Positions 19,740-30,440 of a stretch of DNA of 64,000 bases are shown piece after piece (the first letter of the stretch is position 1; each line of letters begins with the position of its first letter). The translations under genes and the position numbers were made by a program. Source of the stretch: Saccharomycopsis fibuligera x Saccharomycopsis cf. fibuligera (taxonomy: Eukaryota > Ascomycota > Saccharomycetes > Ascoideales > Saccharomycopsidaceae); the NCBI GenBank assembly GCA_001936135.1, contig CP012812.1, positions 2,418,001 to 2,482,000 of the forward strand. The letters run 5' to 3'. The notes under the pieces are model-generated. The model worked only from the letters and a program-made list of their open reading frames with translations, made no database searches and was not told the origin of the DNA.

Positions 19740-22676
19740 ATGTCTAATCTTTGTGACGGATCCACCTATATCATAAATCTCTCTAATTTTATCAGAAGTC
19801 ATGAATCCCAGCTAGCTAACGTGCTACTAGCCTACAAAAAAACCAACCAGGTGGCCGCTGATGATGCCACTGCTGCTGCCGCTGCCGCTGCCGCTGCCGC
19901 TGCCGCCGCATCTCCTCCACACCAGAAGTCTGGTGGCCACAAGCCAGTTAGGCTCTCCCTAACTTTGCACCACTTGTACTTCCTCCTCGACAGCTTCAAT
20001 CAAATGAACTTCAAAACCGGGCCTTTGAATATACGGCTTTATGATATAGATCATGATTATACCATGAGCTACGAGAACAGCTCTAACCATTGCGGGGAAA
20101 GCACCTATGAGCAGGAGTATGTGTCATTCATGTCTAATAACTACTACAACTCAAAGTCAAAAAGACTAAGCAACTACTCAAGCTCCATAAACTCCAACGA
20201 TAACTCATCAATAACCTCAATATCCTCTGTCAAATCTGCCCTCTCCTCAATATGGAATTCAATATCAATAAACAATAATGGGTTTGGCGGCGCTAACCCG
20301 TACGATAATAACTTGACTGACAACCCAATGATCAAAAACCACTTGAGATATTTGTTTTCTTGCTTCACAAAACTCCCTTGCCTAAGACTATCTCCCGATC
20401 TGAATTCCAAGCTCATCAAAAACTACCAGGAGTTCCCCTTTGACACGATAATACCCCTAGTCATTTTCAAAAACCTATCAATACTAGAAATCAACGAGCT
20501 AAACCCAAAAGAGTTGTTTGGATGGCATAAACTAGCAGAAACGTTGAAGTTCTTGATTATAAAAAACGTTGATTTGAACAGTAAAATAGAACTAGTCTTG
20601 TACGACTTGCTATGGCAAGACTATAACAACAGAAACTACAAACTAATGAATGGCATTACTAGTACACATAGCTATACCAACTCATTGCCTAATTCTTTAC
20701 CCAACTCCCCCATCGCTGGAAATTTCACTAACGAAAAGAAAAAGCTAAACAAGAAGCGCCACAAGTCCTTTGCTAATATCCGAAAGAAGCGGACTCCAGC
20801 TGCAGATATTGCTAACAATAAAAAGTCCCAAACTTCACACTCACAGCACCCTGAAAGCACATCGCCTCAATCTGCCAATAATGGCCATTCTTATAGTACA
20901 AGTCACGAGTTTCCTTTAATTTCAGACTCTTTTTTCCAAAACAAGTGGAAAAGTCTAAAGTATCTTTCATTTACAAACACAAATCTTTCTTCCATAGGAA
21001 ACGCCGAATGCTTGAAATTGCTCGAAAACTTGAATTCTTTGGACTTGTCAAATAACAAATTCACAGAGGTTCCAGTTGCGTTGAAACACTTGGTCAATTT
21101 GAGGTCTTTGAACTTATCAGGAAATATGATGCAAAGTTTATCAAATTTCAAATTCTTTGTCCTTGATGGGGAAACAGAATTTTCGATAAAAAACCTTACC
21201 CTCATTAATTTGAAAAACAATCAACTTTCGGATGTTTGTGGGTTGGAGTTCTTGACCAAGTTGGCCAAAGTAGATTTAAGTCACAACAAGATAAATTATC
21301 TTAAAGATTTGAAAAGTTTGTTTTTATCGGGCATTCAACTAGATATCGATGACAAGGCTACAGATTCACACCAACATCAATTACATTTGCAATACCATAA
21401 TCTTGACATACTCAGTAATCTTCAAAATTTTCACCAAACAAAATTGACCCTCAATCATGGTCGCGCTCCATTGATTAGCTTGAACTTGATTGGAAACCCT
21501 CTCCAAGCTTTTGACAAAAACTATAGAATAAAACTATTTAACCTTTGCAAGATTTTCAACTGGGTTAAAAGTGGACTCAAGATTAACGGCTCATTACCAA
21601 GTTATTTGGAGACGTATTATTTGATCAGTGATAACGAAGTGGCCACCTCTGAAGACATATTCAGTAAAACAAACTCGCAAATTTATCTCAATTTCAAAAA
21701 ATACTTATTTGATATGAATAATTACTTCCACCAGTTTAAAGTTGGTGATTCGATCGATGCCTTCATCAGCCAGCCCGACAATGATGAAGTATCTTCTATG
21801 CCTGCTAATTCGGGTATTTTGAAAAGCATTAGTAATTACAGCCTACAGTATTTCACCAAGGAGCCACAGTTGAAAACTACCAAGAGGCTTCCGATAGTGA
21901 CTGACCTGGACAAAGAAAATCAAGGCTTAACCAATGATGACGGTGATGGGAATCAGGATAACCAAAAAAATGACAATGTGGCGCGAAATGGTGAACATAG
22001 CCATGATGAGAATCAAGACCCCTGCGTATTGTTAGATTCAATCTCAAATTTGAATGTAAGTGGGAACGTCAAGTATAAAAAGCAGTTTCCCGAAACATTC
22101 GATACCAAGCCAATACCAGTCAACATTCATGATAATAAACTTTACTTGAGCAGCGCTTCTCCAAGAAACAGCTATAGAAATCCTCACAATCAAACCATCA
22201 AAACAATCAGCAATACGGTGGTGCTTAATTCTTCTATAGGAAGCAGCAACTATTATTCTACCACTGCTATCTCGCCAACTAGTGTTTCTTACAAAAACGA
22301 AGACAATGAGCTAATACTACAACCAATTGAAATTGCTTCAAATATCAATAATAATTTTTATGATAATAATAATAATAATAACAACAACAACAACAACAAC
22401 TCAAATGCTAAACCTACCGGTATGAGTGGGATGACCACATCAAGATCATTGAACAATTTACTCAATCTTTCCCAAAGCTTGAATGTGGAAAGACCAGGCA
22501 CTAATGGGCCCACGTATGGTCATTCCAAAAATTATAGCTACAGCAGCGGCGGTAGTGCTACTGCTTACGACACGCGGAATGATACCGCATTTGAAAACAA
22601 AATCGGTAGCGCAAAAAGACACGAGAGAACAAAATCAGCGTTATCGTATCATTCGGCAAAAACCATTACTGAATAA
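19740..22676 (+). CDS. Leucine-rich-repeat protein, function unknown
   Basis: A 978-residue protein. The N-terminal part (about 1-250) has a conserved-looking opening (YIINLSNFIRSHESQLANVL), interrupted by a 14-Ala run near residue 45. Leucine-rich repeats occupy roughly 395-610: examples are WKSLKYLSFTNTNLSSIG, LENLNSLDLSNNKFTEVP, LVNLRSLNLSGN and LTKLAKVDLSHNKINYL. The rest is hydrophilic, Asn/Ser-rich and probably disordered, with an Asn run near residue 885. No signal peptide or membrane segment is seen. The spacing of the LRRs and the conserved N-terminal block recall fungal proteins distantly like the LKB1-interacting protein STK11IP, but this is a weak inference. CTG at 21906 lies in a polar stretch (VTD-CTG-DKEN), where Ser is likely. 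I give no gene symbol. Confidence 0.85.
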   Translation: MSNLCDGSTYIINLSNFIRSHESQLANVLLAYKKTNQVAADDATAAAAAAAAAAAAASPPHQKSGGHKPVRLSLTLHHLYFLLDSFNQMNFKTGPLNIRLYDIDHDYTMSYENSSNHCGESTYEQEYVSFMSNNYYNSKSKRLSNYSSSINSNDNSSITSISSVKSALSSIWNSISINNNGFGGANPYDNNLTDNPMIKNHLRYLFSCFTKLPCLRLSPDLNSKLIKNYQEFPFDTIIPLVIFKNLSILEINELNPKELFGWHKLAETLKFLIIKNVDLNSKIELVLYDLLWQDYNNRNYKLMNGITSTHSYTNSLPNSLPNSPIAGNFTNEKKKLNKKRHKSFANIRKKRTPAADIANNKKSQTSHSQHPESTSPQSANNGHSYSTSHEFPLISDSFFQNKWKSLKYLSFTNTNLSSIGNAECLKLLENLNSLDLSNNKFTEVPVALKHLVNLRSLNLSGNMMQSLSNFKFFVLDGETEFSIKNLTLINLKNNQLSDVCGLEFLTKLAKVDLSHNKINYLKDLKSLFLSGIQLDIDDKATDSHQHQLHLQYHNLDILSNLQNFHQTKLTLNHGRAPLISLNLIGNPLQAFDKNYRIKLFNLCKIFNWVKSGLKINGSLPSYLETYYLISDNEVATSEDIFSKTNSQIYLNFKKYLFDMNNYFHQFKVGDSIDAFISQPDNDEVSSMPANSGILKSISNYSLQYFTKEPQLKTTKRLPIVTDLDKENQGLTNDDGDGNQDNQKNDNVARNGEHSHDENQDPCVLLDSISNLNVSGNVKYKKQFPETFDTKPIPVNIHDNKLYLSSASPRNSYRNPHNQTIKTISNTVVLNSSIGSSNYYSTTAISPTSVSYKNEDNELILQPIEIASNINNNFYDNNNNNNNNNNNNSNAKPTGMSGMTTSRSLNNLLNLSQSLNVERPGTNGPTYGHSKNYSYSSGGSATAYDTRNDTAFENKIGSAKRHERTKSALSYHSAKTITE

Positions 22677-23372
22677 CAATGTCAAAGTGCTACCTCATTT
22701 CTTTTTAGTTCTTTATATTGCTTTTATTCCTTTGGACCCCCCTCCATGAACTTTACATTTATGATGGATGTCACGAAGGTTTTCCTGTTTTATCTTTTCT
22801 TGTTTCAAGTTCCATGTCCGCCTGTTTGCAGAACTCCTTTTTTTTTTTTTTTTGCTAATTACTTTGTTTACTCTTCATTTTTTTTTCCCCTGCAGTTTTA
22901 ACCTCTACTCAAGCATTTTACGTCATTTTCATTTCCTTTTAACTTTATTTATTGTTCTCTTATATTGTTGATCTTATTTTCTATTATATTATGTTGTTCT
23001 GAACAGTTGGTTTTTTGCTGTTGACCCTATACTTTTTTCTTTTGTTATGTTATGTTACTAATACACTGAGCGTTTTTTCTAATTATTGAGTAAGACCATC
23101 AAGTCAAAACAACATCTAAACATTACGACACAGCCGTCCTTAATTTCCCCCTATGGGCAGCAGCAGCTGCTGCTGCTGCTGCATGACTATGCAGCCATGC
23201 GGGGCATGTGATGTCCTCTTCGGCAAAAAAAAAATATATTTTTTTTTTTTTATTTTTTTTTTTTTTTAGGCTGTCGCGATCGGTACAAATAACTACACTG
23301 CGATGGACGGCTTCCTTTGATGCGCACCACCAACACACACGCTTGTACTGTGGTGATGCTAATATAGCTACT
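22677..23372. other. Intergenic region between the LRR gene and the first orphan frame
   Basis: About 700 nt of T-rich DNA with runs near 22837-22853 and 23239-23268, and a palindromic CAG/CTG repeat at 23157-23182. It should hold the LRR gene terminator and the promoter of the next gene. No gene is supported. Confidence 0.6.
23157..23182. repeat. Palindromic GCAGCAG / CTGCTGC repeat
   Basis: Three CAG units run directly into five CTG units, giving a perfect 20-nt palindrome at 23157-23176 that can form a hairpin on either strand. It lies about 190 nt before the first orphan ATG. Confidence 0.85.
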
Positions 23373-24059
23373 ATGAACGCATACAAGCGGATATACGAAA
23401 GCAAAAAACTTCAAAGCCAAAACCAAAACCAAAAAGCGTTTTCCGCTTCCGCAAAAAACACCAAACATTTGGGAAAGAAGCTACACAGTCACGAGCAACG
23501 AAACTTGCTTATTATCAGTGAAGATCCAAATCAGGGCAGTAGTAGCAGCGGTGGCGATTTAAAATTTAGCTATTTGCAAACGCTTCCTGCGCCAGTACCA
23601 TTAGGCAAGCCGTCACTGCGTTTGAGCGCTGGAACTATTCCAAAGAACATACATAGCAGCAGACGTATTCTTCACTGCAACAGCCATAGACATAAGCAGA
23701 GTGGCTCCAGAAACGGCTGTATTCCTGTTAGAGTAAAAAGACCAAATTATCTAACTGTCAAGTTTGTGTATCGCAAACCACCAAAGCCAAAGCCAAATCT
23801 AAATCCAAAGCCTGGGAAACTACTCTCTGGCGGTTTGGTATCATCAAGCTCATTCGCATTTGATAATAAACAGCCCACCAAGGAGCAGGACTCTCGCAGG
23901 GAAGAAGAGAAGGAGCAACCGCAGCAGCAGCAACAACAACAACAAGAAGACGAAGTTTTGAGCGATTTTGCTGGTAGTCAGAGCTCAGAGCAGCGAATTG
24001 AGGAATTGAATAAACAAGTCGAGGATTTGGAGATATCGAATATCGAGGAGGGCATTTGA
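23373..24059 (+). CDS. Orphan basic low-complexity protein, upstream member of a pair
   Basis: A 228-residue frame starting at the ATG at 23373. An upstream in-frame extension has ATG codons but is largely encoded by A/T homopolymers, so I discount it. The protein is very basic and rich in Ser, Gln, Asn and Pro (KPPKPKPNLNPKPGK near residue 142), with an acidic Gln-rich stretch ([13 protein letters not shown]) and a short heptad-like C-terminus (EQRIEELNKQVEDLEI). No domain, signal peptide or membrane segment is recognised. It shares KKLQSQ near its start with the next frame, which begins 42 nt beyond its stop in the same reading frame. Either these are two neighbouring genes or one gene with an unusual expression mechanism; two in-frame TGA codons separate them. 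I do not recognise a function. Confidence 0.5.
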   Translation: MNAYKRIYESKKLQSQNQNQKAFSASAKNTKHLGKKLHSHEQRNLLIISEDPNQGSSSSGGDLKFSYLQTLPAPVPLGKPSLRLSAGTIPKNIHSSRRILHCNSHRHKQSGSRNGCIPVRVKRPNYLTVKFVYRKPPKPKPNLNPKPGKLLSGGLVSSSSFAFDNKQPTKEQDSRREEEKEQPQQQQQQQQEDEVLSDFAGSQSSEQRIEELNKQVEDLEISNIEEGI

Positions 24060-24101
24060 CTGTATCGCATTACATTGGAAAAAGGTTGAATTCAATTTAG
24101 C

Positions 24102-24998
24102 ATGACAAAGAGTGCAGAACCCGGTTGCAGCGTCAAAATCGCTGACCTGAGGAGTGGGTTGAAAAATAATAAAAAATTGCAAAGCCAGAGTAGGAACAAA
24201 AACTACCGCCTATCAGTGAACCAGCAAAATGTAAATATCAGTCAGTTGGAAGAGTGGTTCGACAAGTTTACCATAATAGAGTCCCACGAATTTGAGGGGG
24301 AAGCTAACGAGGAAGAACCACATAATGGTCATGAGCAGGTTGCCAAAAAGGAGAACTCAAAAAGCCTTGATCTCAGAAGCTTGAAAACTATAAGGCCTGC
24401 AAACAAGAGCGACGCGAACAATAAACAAAATCAGCAGTTAACGCTCCGAAGCCCCAGTTTAAGCCGCCAGATACGGCCCTCAAGATTACCAGTATCATAT
24501 ACCATTCCTGGCTCTGTACTGAAAATAACGCTAACCCGAACACAGCGAATATCAGTGCCACCACCAGTCGAAGATATACTTCCGATAAACGACCTAGCAA
24601 TTCTGACGCGGCAGCCTCACATGGCCAACGCTACTTTTGTCATCAAGAAATCACTCACGATTAGTGATTACAAGAAGCTTTCAGTTAACTTGAAGTTTAA
24701 AATCTGTTTGAATTTCATAAGGTTCAACATTTTCAAAAAGTTTAGGCAAAACACCAAAGACGGTCTGAGCCAGGCTACGTACAATGACATTTCAAACATC
24801 AAGAATATCTTTTTTTACCAGATTTTCAAAAGATTTGAGCAGTATTACAAAGTGGATAATAAGCTAATCAACTACCTTGAGATTTCAACTGAAAACAAAA
24901 TCAAAGTTATCGAAGTGGTGGAAAAAGTATATTTGAACAGTTGGAATTTGACAGACTACGTGAAGCTTGAAGAGCATCTTTTGAACGATATATATTGA
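24102..24998 (+). CDS. Orphan protein with helical C-terminal region, downstream member of a pair
   Basis: A 298-residue frame from an ATG 42 nt after the preceding stop and in the same frame. The first 150 residues are polar and probably disordered, with LEEWFDKFTIIE at about 45-60. From about residue 165 the protein looks folded and mostly helical, rich in Lys, Ile, Phe and Asn (ISDYKKLSVNLKFKICLNFIRFNIFKKF, quoted only in part here by position 186-213; then FFYQIFKRFEQYYKV). No known domain is recognised. The absence of a normal-sized intergenic gap argues either for a very short promoter overlapping the first frame or for co-expression. The folded C-terminal half makes a real protein likely. 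Confidence 0.55.
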   Translation: MTKSAEPGCSVKIADLRSGLKNNKKLQSQSRNKNYRLSVNQQNVNISQLEEWFDKFTIIESHEFEGEANEEEPHNGHEQVAKKENSKSLDLRSLKTIRPANKSDANNKQNQQLTLRSPSLSRQIRPSRLPVSYTIPGSVLKITLTRTQRISVPPPVEDILPINDLAILTRQPHMANATFVIKKSLTISDYKKLSVNLKFKICLNFIRFNIFKKFRQNTKDGLSQATYNDISNIKNIFFYQIFKRFEQYYKVDNKLINYLEISTENKIKVIEVVEKVYLNSWNLTDYVKLEEHLLNDIY

Positions 24999-25118
24999 GA
25001 TTGAATAAGTCTGCTTGCGTATATGCTCTGGTAACCATGTAAGTTGAATGTACGTTTTTACCCTTTGCCACGCTATGCTTATACTACTTTTGTCTCGTAT
25101 TCCCCCATTGAGCCACAT

Positions 25119-25202
25119 CGGCGATCGGAGCTACAGTTTATCGTTCCGACTCCTGAGGTGCTTGATTTACGCCCACGGAGATAGGAACCGACCGCACGGC
25201 GG
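25119..25202. promoter_or_regulatory. Cluster of zinc-cluster factor half-sites (CGG/CCG)
   Basis: Eight CGG or CCG triplets (25119, 25126, 25146, 25176, 25188, 25192, 25197, 25200) fall within 84 nt of otherwise AT-rich DNA, about 400-490 nt before the transporter ATG. CGGCGATCGG and CGGAGATAGG show paired arrangements. Recognition by an Mrr1/Tac1/Upc2-type factor is inferred. Confidence 0.4.
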
Positions 25203-25329
25203 AAGAAATATTGCAGAATTGTCATAGAATAATCTCATTACGGGGACACTCTCCGCGGGTCATTTGATGCTAGTCTGCAGCGTAGCTGTGCAGCAGCTGT
25301 GTAGTGCGTATACTTAGATTGTTTATTCC

Positions 25330-25334
<5 letters not shown>

Positions 25335-25371
<37 letters not shown>
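25335..25371 (+). repeat. Poly-T run of 37
   Basis: An uninterrupted run of 37 T, 233 nt before the transporter ATG. Long poly(dA:dT) tracts exclude nucleosomes and often mark strong yeast promoters. Confidence 0.85.
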
Positions 25372-25373
<2 letters not shown>

Positions 25374-25604
25374 TTTATTTTTGGGGGCTTTGCCCTTTTT
25401 TTTTTTTTAATTCGTTTTGCTATTCTTTTTTGCCTTTGGATATTGTATCGTTATCCTAATTTTTTTTTAAAAAAATATTCAGCTAGTTGCTCTGTACTTC
25501 ACGGGAGAACTTCGTGTCCGTCTGTTTCACCAGCACTTGTACTTTCCGCACCATCTTTCCTTCTTTTCTGCGCTTTTGACTAACCTATATTTTCACTTAA
25601 TCGA

Positions 25605-27677
25605 ATGGCTATCAATACCAACGAATCCTGTAATGAAAACGCAGGTGGTGAACACCATCACCATGAGTCGGGTGAAGAAAGTTCTTCTATTGCGGACTAT
25701 CAACCTAAGGATATCCATGAAGGCTCCTCTGATAGCGACTCGGCTTTTTCAAATGACACCTCAATTGAGAAACTTGGATCGAATCTTGGCGGTAACCGTC
25801 CCTATGGAGCCGGAAGTACTAGAAGAAAAGAAAAAAATAATAACAATGAGAACGGTGATGATGATGATTATGATGATGATTATGATGTAATTCGCCGAAC
25901 TCAAACTGAGCAATCTATTATCTCCGTGCTTTCCAAAAGAGCTAGTAAAGTATCCAGTCTAAATGATAATCCAGAGCTTGATGATGAAAATACCAAGAAA
26001 AATTACGAACGGCCAAGACGCACGTCGGTGACGCAAAACGACAAAGAGAAAAATATTGGAGCTACAGAACAAAATAACGAAAATAACGGCGATACCTTCA
26101 ACTATTATCAAGACGATGAACTTGAGCTTCCTACTCGAAAGGACGGTGCCGAGTTTCGCTCAATAGATCCAAACTTGGTTACTTGGGAAGGTGAAGAAGA
26201 TCCAAAACATCCACGAAACTGGCCAAGAAAGAAAAAATGGATAACCACTGGTCTTGTATCATGCTATGCTATGGTATCGCCATTTAGCTCCAGTATTTGT
26301 TCTCCTAGTGCTGACTCAATTGCTAAACAGTTTGGCATTACTCAAGCTCCGGTGCAATCGATGATCACCTCCATTTTTATTCTCGCGTATGCTATTGTTC
26401 CTCTTTTCATATCTCCAATTTCCGAAAGGTTTGGCAGAAAAGTGGTTTTAGATGTTTCTATCTGGGTATTGTTTTTCTTCACCATCGGTTGCGCATTGTC
26501 GCAAAATACTGCTCAAATTCTTGTTTTCAGATTTTTAGCTGGCGCTGGTGGTTCTACGCCTCTTTGCGTAGGGGCAGGTGTTATTGGTGATTTGTTTCTT
26601 CCAGTTGATAGAGGCTCTGCAAATACTCTTTTCAGTTTGGGTCCGACTGTGGGGCCTGTTCTTGCTCCTTTGATTGCTGGTTTTATTGAGGAGAATTTAG
26701 GCTGGAGATGGAATTTCTGGGTAATGTCGATTATTGCTGGTGTCATTGCTATATTAGGAACAATTTTTTATCCAGAAACTTACTCCCCAACTTTGCTTAG
26801 ATGGAAATGCAGCAAGCTAAGAAAAGAAACAAAAAATAAAAACCTAAAGACCATTTACGATATTGCAGATGGTTCAACAATTTGGGATAAGGCATATGTT
26901 GCGTTAGCATTGCCATTTAAATTCTTGTTTATTCATCCAATGGTTTACGGTCTTGGTGCCTTCCAGGCTTTCTTATATGGATTATTTTATTTGCTAATCG
27001 TTGCATTCCCTTCTGTATACAGCAACACTTACCATTTCAATAAAGGTATCCAGGGATTGATGTATATCTCCTTTGGTATTGGATATGGACTCGGACTTAT
27101 TTTTTGGAGTCGTTGCAATCAAAGGGCATACCATAGATTGACCCACAAAAATAATGGTGTTCAGGAACCTGAATTCAGAATTTATACATTGTCCTATGCT
27201 GCTGTTCTCTGTTCTTTTTCCATTTTGGTTTTTGGATGGACCGCACAAGCCAAGGTTCACTGGATTGTGCCTTGTATATTTGCTGCGATTTTCTCCTTTG
27301 CTTATTTGGACAATTTTTTGACAATTATTGTGTATGTCATTGATATGAACCCAAGATTTGCTGCTTCAGCAGCGTCTGCGCTATCGTTTTTCAGATCAGT
27401 ATTTGGTTTTGTTTTCCCATTGTTTTCACCAAAAATGTTTTCTGATATTGGCTATGGTTGGGGTTGCACTATTTTTTTCTTTATAGTGATTGCTTTAGGT
27501 ATTCCATTTCCACTTTTTGTTTTGAAAAATGGTAAAAAGTTAAGGCTCTGGGCAAACAGAATTTTTGAAAAAGATCAAGCGAAACGAGATGCTAGAAATT
27601 TCGCTAGATTACAAAAGCAAAATGACTTGAAGCTACAAACCCATATTTCTAGAAATTCAACTGATCTTCAGCAATAA
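25605..27677 (+). CDS. Major facilitator superfamily drug:H+ antiporter, DHA1 family
   Basis: A 690-residue protein with a hydrophilic N-terminal tail of about 205 residues (rich in Asp, Asn, Ser; His run near 17), then about 12 membrane segments from residue 210 to 655. The pre-membrane motif DPKHPRNWPRKKKW is typical of fungal DHA1 exporters (Flu1, Tpo, Mdr1 groups). The loop SERFGRK is MFS motif A, and LGPTVGPVLAPLIAGF is antiporter motif C. Such proteins export drugs, polyamines or weak acids across the plasma membrane in exchange for protons. I cannot assign a subgroup or substrate. I found no CTG codon across the 690 codons, consistent with avoidance of CTG in the CUG-Ser clade. A CGG/CCG cluster upstream suggests control by a zinc-cluster factor. 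Confidence 0.93.
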   Translation: MAINTNESCNENAGGEHHHHESGEESSSIADYQPKDIHEGSSDSDSAFSNDTSIEKLGSNLGGNRPYGAGSTRRKEKNNNNENGDDDDYDDDYDVIRRTQTEQSIISVLSKRASKVSSLNDNPELDDENTKKNYERPRRTSVTQNDKEKNIGATEQNNENNGDTFNYYQDDELELPTRKDGAEFRSIDPNLVTWEGEEDPKHPRNWPRKKKWITTGLVSCYAMVSPFSSSICSPSADSIAKQFGITQAPVQSMITSIFILAYAIVPLFISPISERFGRKVVLDVSIWVLFFFTIGCALSQNTAQILVFRFLAGAGGSTPLCVGAGVIGDLFLPVDRGSANTLFSLGPTVGPVLAPLIAGFIEENLGWRWNFWVMSIIAGVIAILGTIFYPETYSPTLLRWKCSKLRKETKNKNLKTIYDIADGSTIWDKAYVALALPFKFLFIHPMVYGLGAFQAFLYGLFYLLIVAFPSVYSNTYHFNKGIQGLMYISFGIGYGLGLIFWSRCNQRAYHRLTHKNNGVQEPEFRIYTLSYAAVLCSFSILVFGWTAQAKVHWIVPCIFAAIFSFAYLDNFLTIIVYVIDMNPRFAASAASALSFFRSVFGFVFPLFSPKMFSDIGYGWGCTIFFFIVIALGIPFPLFVLKNGKKLRLWANRIFEKDQAKRDARNFARLQKQNDLKLQTHISRNSTDLQQ

Positions 27678-29121
27678 GCGGGGCTATTATATAGTACTCC
27701 AATGGCTGATTTTACCACTCTGTGTTTTTACTGTTGCAGCTTCTAGTTTTCCATATATTTTGTTTGTGTTTTGTGTTTACTTTTATATTTTTCTTTTTAT
27801 TTGTTATTATTTATTTTAGAGCTTTCTGTACATTCTAAGTCTTGTTTAAGTTATCTAAAAAATACTCTCATAACAACTATGAATAGCCGTTACTTTAGCC
27901 GATTTAGGTGTTACATTATTTTCCAAATTAAGAAATTTACTTGTCCATCATCTGAATCGTGGTAGTAGCTTGAAAATAGCGTTTTAGTATCTTGACATGA
28001 AACTCCTTGAACATACCAGTGCAGAGCGGTGCTTCGTTCGCAGCATATGTGCGTCTTGCGGTATAGCTCAAAATTCTTTGAGACGTGTATTCTTAATAAC
28101 GAAAAGGAAATGAAAGCACTTGCTGGTACAATCTCTTAACGTTGTTTTGCACTAAGCAGCAACTATCAGGCCTAATAATGATACTGCACCATAAATACCT
28201 CTCAAGTGTGCTTTGCGTGTTTTTTTTTTTTTTTTCCTTTTTTTTTTTTTTTTTTTTTTTAAGCGTTTTTCGTGCATTTTTTGACACATTTACTTCTGAG
28301 TACAAAAAAGTACAACCAAAATAGCCGAACAATTTTCAAAAAATCCAGTTTTTTGTATTTCTTATGTATAACTTGAGTTATCTGAAAAATCTTATATACA
28401 CTTTGGTGTTGTCAACTTCACATTTTGCTCCTTTTCTAGCTGAAATTGTCAGGATTTTCCACCAAATTATCTGTAAAGATTTTGAAAAGCAGATAAAAAA
28501 AAATGCTCCTTAAAATAAATAAAAAAGGAAATTTTTTCTCTTTAAAGAATTTCGATATTTCGTTGAGATCCGCAAAATAGCACCTACCTTTCAAAACAAC
28601 TTTTAAAGAGCTTTCCCAATTGAGAGGGAAACTGTTCAAGTCTACTGAATTGCACACAGGTTTTTCTTAAAATATGGCTGCATGATTTGATGCATATACT
28701 GCATTGGTAAGCGTTAATATGCATAAAGGCGAGCATGAGAACAACAGGCGCAAGTTAAAAAGGAAATTGGAAAAAGTAAATAAATAACGAAAATCACCAT
28801 AATGTCCTATTTTATTCTTTGCTTTGTTTATGGCCGCATTGCTATTGACAACAGTTTCACCAGAATGCCAGGTAAATACAAAATTGAAAAAGAAGAAGAT
28901 GAGCTTATTGTATGTTTTTTTCGTTCAGTTCCATTGAAAAGGTGGCTTTATCTGTAGCATTTTAGTAACTGGATCTATTCGTCCGGCTTTGCCTCAGGGC
29001 TTAGAAAGCCGTGTTTCAGCACTGGGGGAAAAAGGGAAAAACAATACCTATCATTAGCCATCACAGGCATATCACAACAAAAAAATATTATTAAAATTAT
29101 TTACAGAAGTAATTTCAGTAA
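27678..29121. other. Intergenic region between the transporter and the penta-EF-hand gene
   Basis: 1.44 kb with only short, unconvincing frames. It has two adjacent T runs (about 28221-28260) and an AT-rich patch at 28480-28560. It should contain the transporter terminator and the PEF1 promoter. I see no RNA gene. Confidence 0.55.
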
Positions 29122-30368
29122 ATGGCTGATAATGCACTCTTTAAAACTTCAGATACTAACATGACCAAGGCCTTTGCTACTCCCAACGAAGTATTCAGAA
29201 AGAAGCCACATAAACCTAATCTGAATCCAACCTCATCTCAAAATTCGCCCATCGGATCACCGAAAAAAACCACTTTGAGCAGGCCACCCTCAGCAACAGC
29301 AGCCCCATCATCATCAAGTCATCCAGTGGCTATACCTTCGGTGCCAAATGGAAGAAAGTATAATGGCGCAGGAAAACCATTCCCTGATGCTTTTCCAGGT
29401 GACCTAAATCCAATGGCTAATAGTTTGGCCGATTTGGATTATGACGTGAAATCAAAACGGAAAACTTATGCCATTGGTACAAAAATGCCTCAGCAAGAAC
29501 AGCAGCAACAAAAAGAGTTTCAGAAAAGACAGCATAAGTCTTTATTGGTGAATGGCTCCAAGACTGGCGGTGGAGCACAGTACCAGAATATACCATTACC
29601 ACCGAATTCGTATATGGCTATGCAGAACACATCACAGTCGTTACCCAACTCGCCTCAGCATAAAAGTTTCACTGGCGGCGCTGTGCCTGCTGGTGCTGCT
29701 GGTGCTTCTTCCAACATACATTTGAAATCTTCGAAAACTGGGGCATCTGCAAGTCAAATTGACAACCAGTCTGCTGCTGTATTTGCTCATAGATTAAGCT
29801 CTTTGCCTCCAAATCCAAATAGAAGAGCATATGACGGTAATACATCAAAGATAACACATTCTTCATCTTCACCAGCGCTTCCTAATCACCAGTCAGGGAA
29901 TGGCAACCAGCAAAAACAACAGCAACAGGCTGCTCAACAAAGATACAATAGAAACTCTACGCCAGATTTACAGTACAGCCACAATGCTCCGCCTATTCCC
30001 AAGATTCCAGCACAATATCAAAATGATTCCTATGACCAATATAGGTACCAACAGCTGCCACAGGAATACCAATATCAAAATCAATCTTTACAACCAGAGT
30101 ATCACAATCACAACCAACAGCAATTGCCTATGTCTGGTCGTTTCCCACCAGCACCAGTACCGCAGCAACAGCCATCGCAGCAACAGCCATCGCAGCAACC
30201 ACAATCACCACAAAAGCTCGTATTGGCGCACCCGGAACAACTGCACTACGCTCAACCTGCACCAAAGCAAATGCAACATTCTCCTCAAAGATACCAATAT
30301 GATGAAAATGATACAGTAAAACCATTAAGAATTGGCAATAATAAACCGCCACTTGTAACACCACCATC

Positions 30369-30440
<72 letters not shown>

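Larger units (their letters stand above)
24999..25604. promoter_or_regulatory. Promoter region of the DHA1 transporter
   Basis: About 600 nt. It has a cluster of CGG/CCG triplets at 25119-25202, then a run of 37 T (25335-25371) and further T-rich DNA up to the ATG. Binuclear zinc-cluster regulators bind CGG half-sites and are the usual activators of drug transporters in Candida, so the cluster is a plausible control element. No gene is seen. Confidence 0.6.

Noticed and set aside
23208-23372. N-terminal extension of the first orphan protein
   Set aside because: It is largely encoded by A and T homopolymers (Lys and Phe runs), and the extension looks like untranslated DNA.
24062-24100. Intron joining the two orphan frames (GTATCG to TTTAG)
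   Set aside because: At 39 nt it is too short for a yeast intron, no branch point is seen, and the first TGA lies upstream of the donor.
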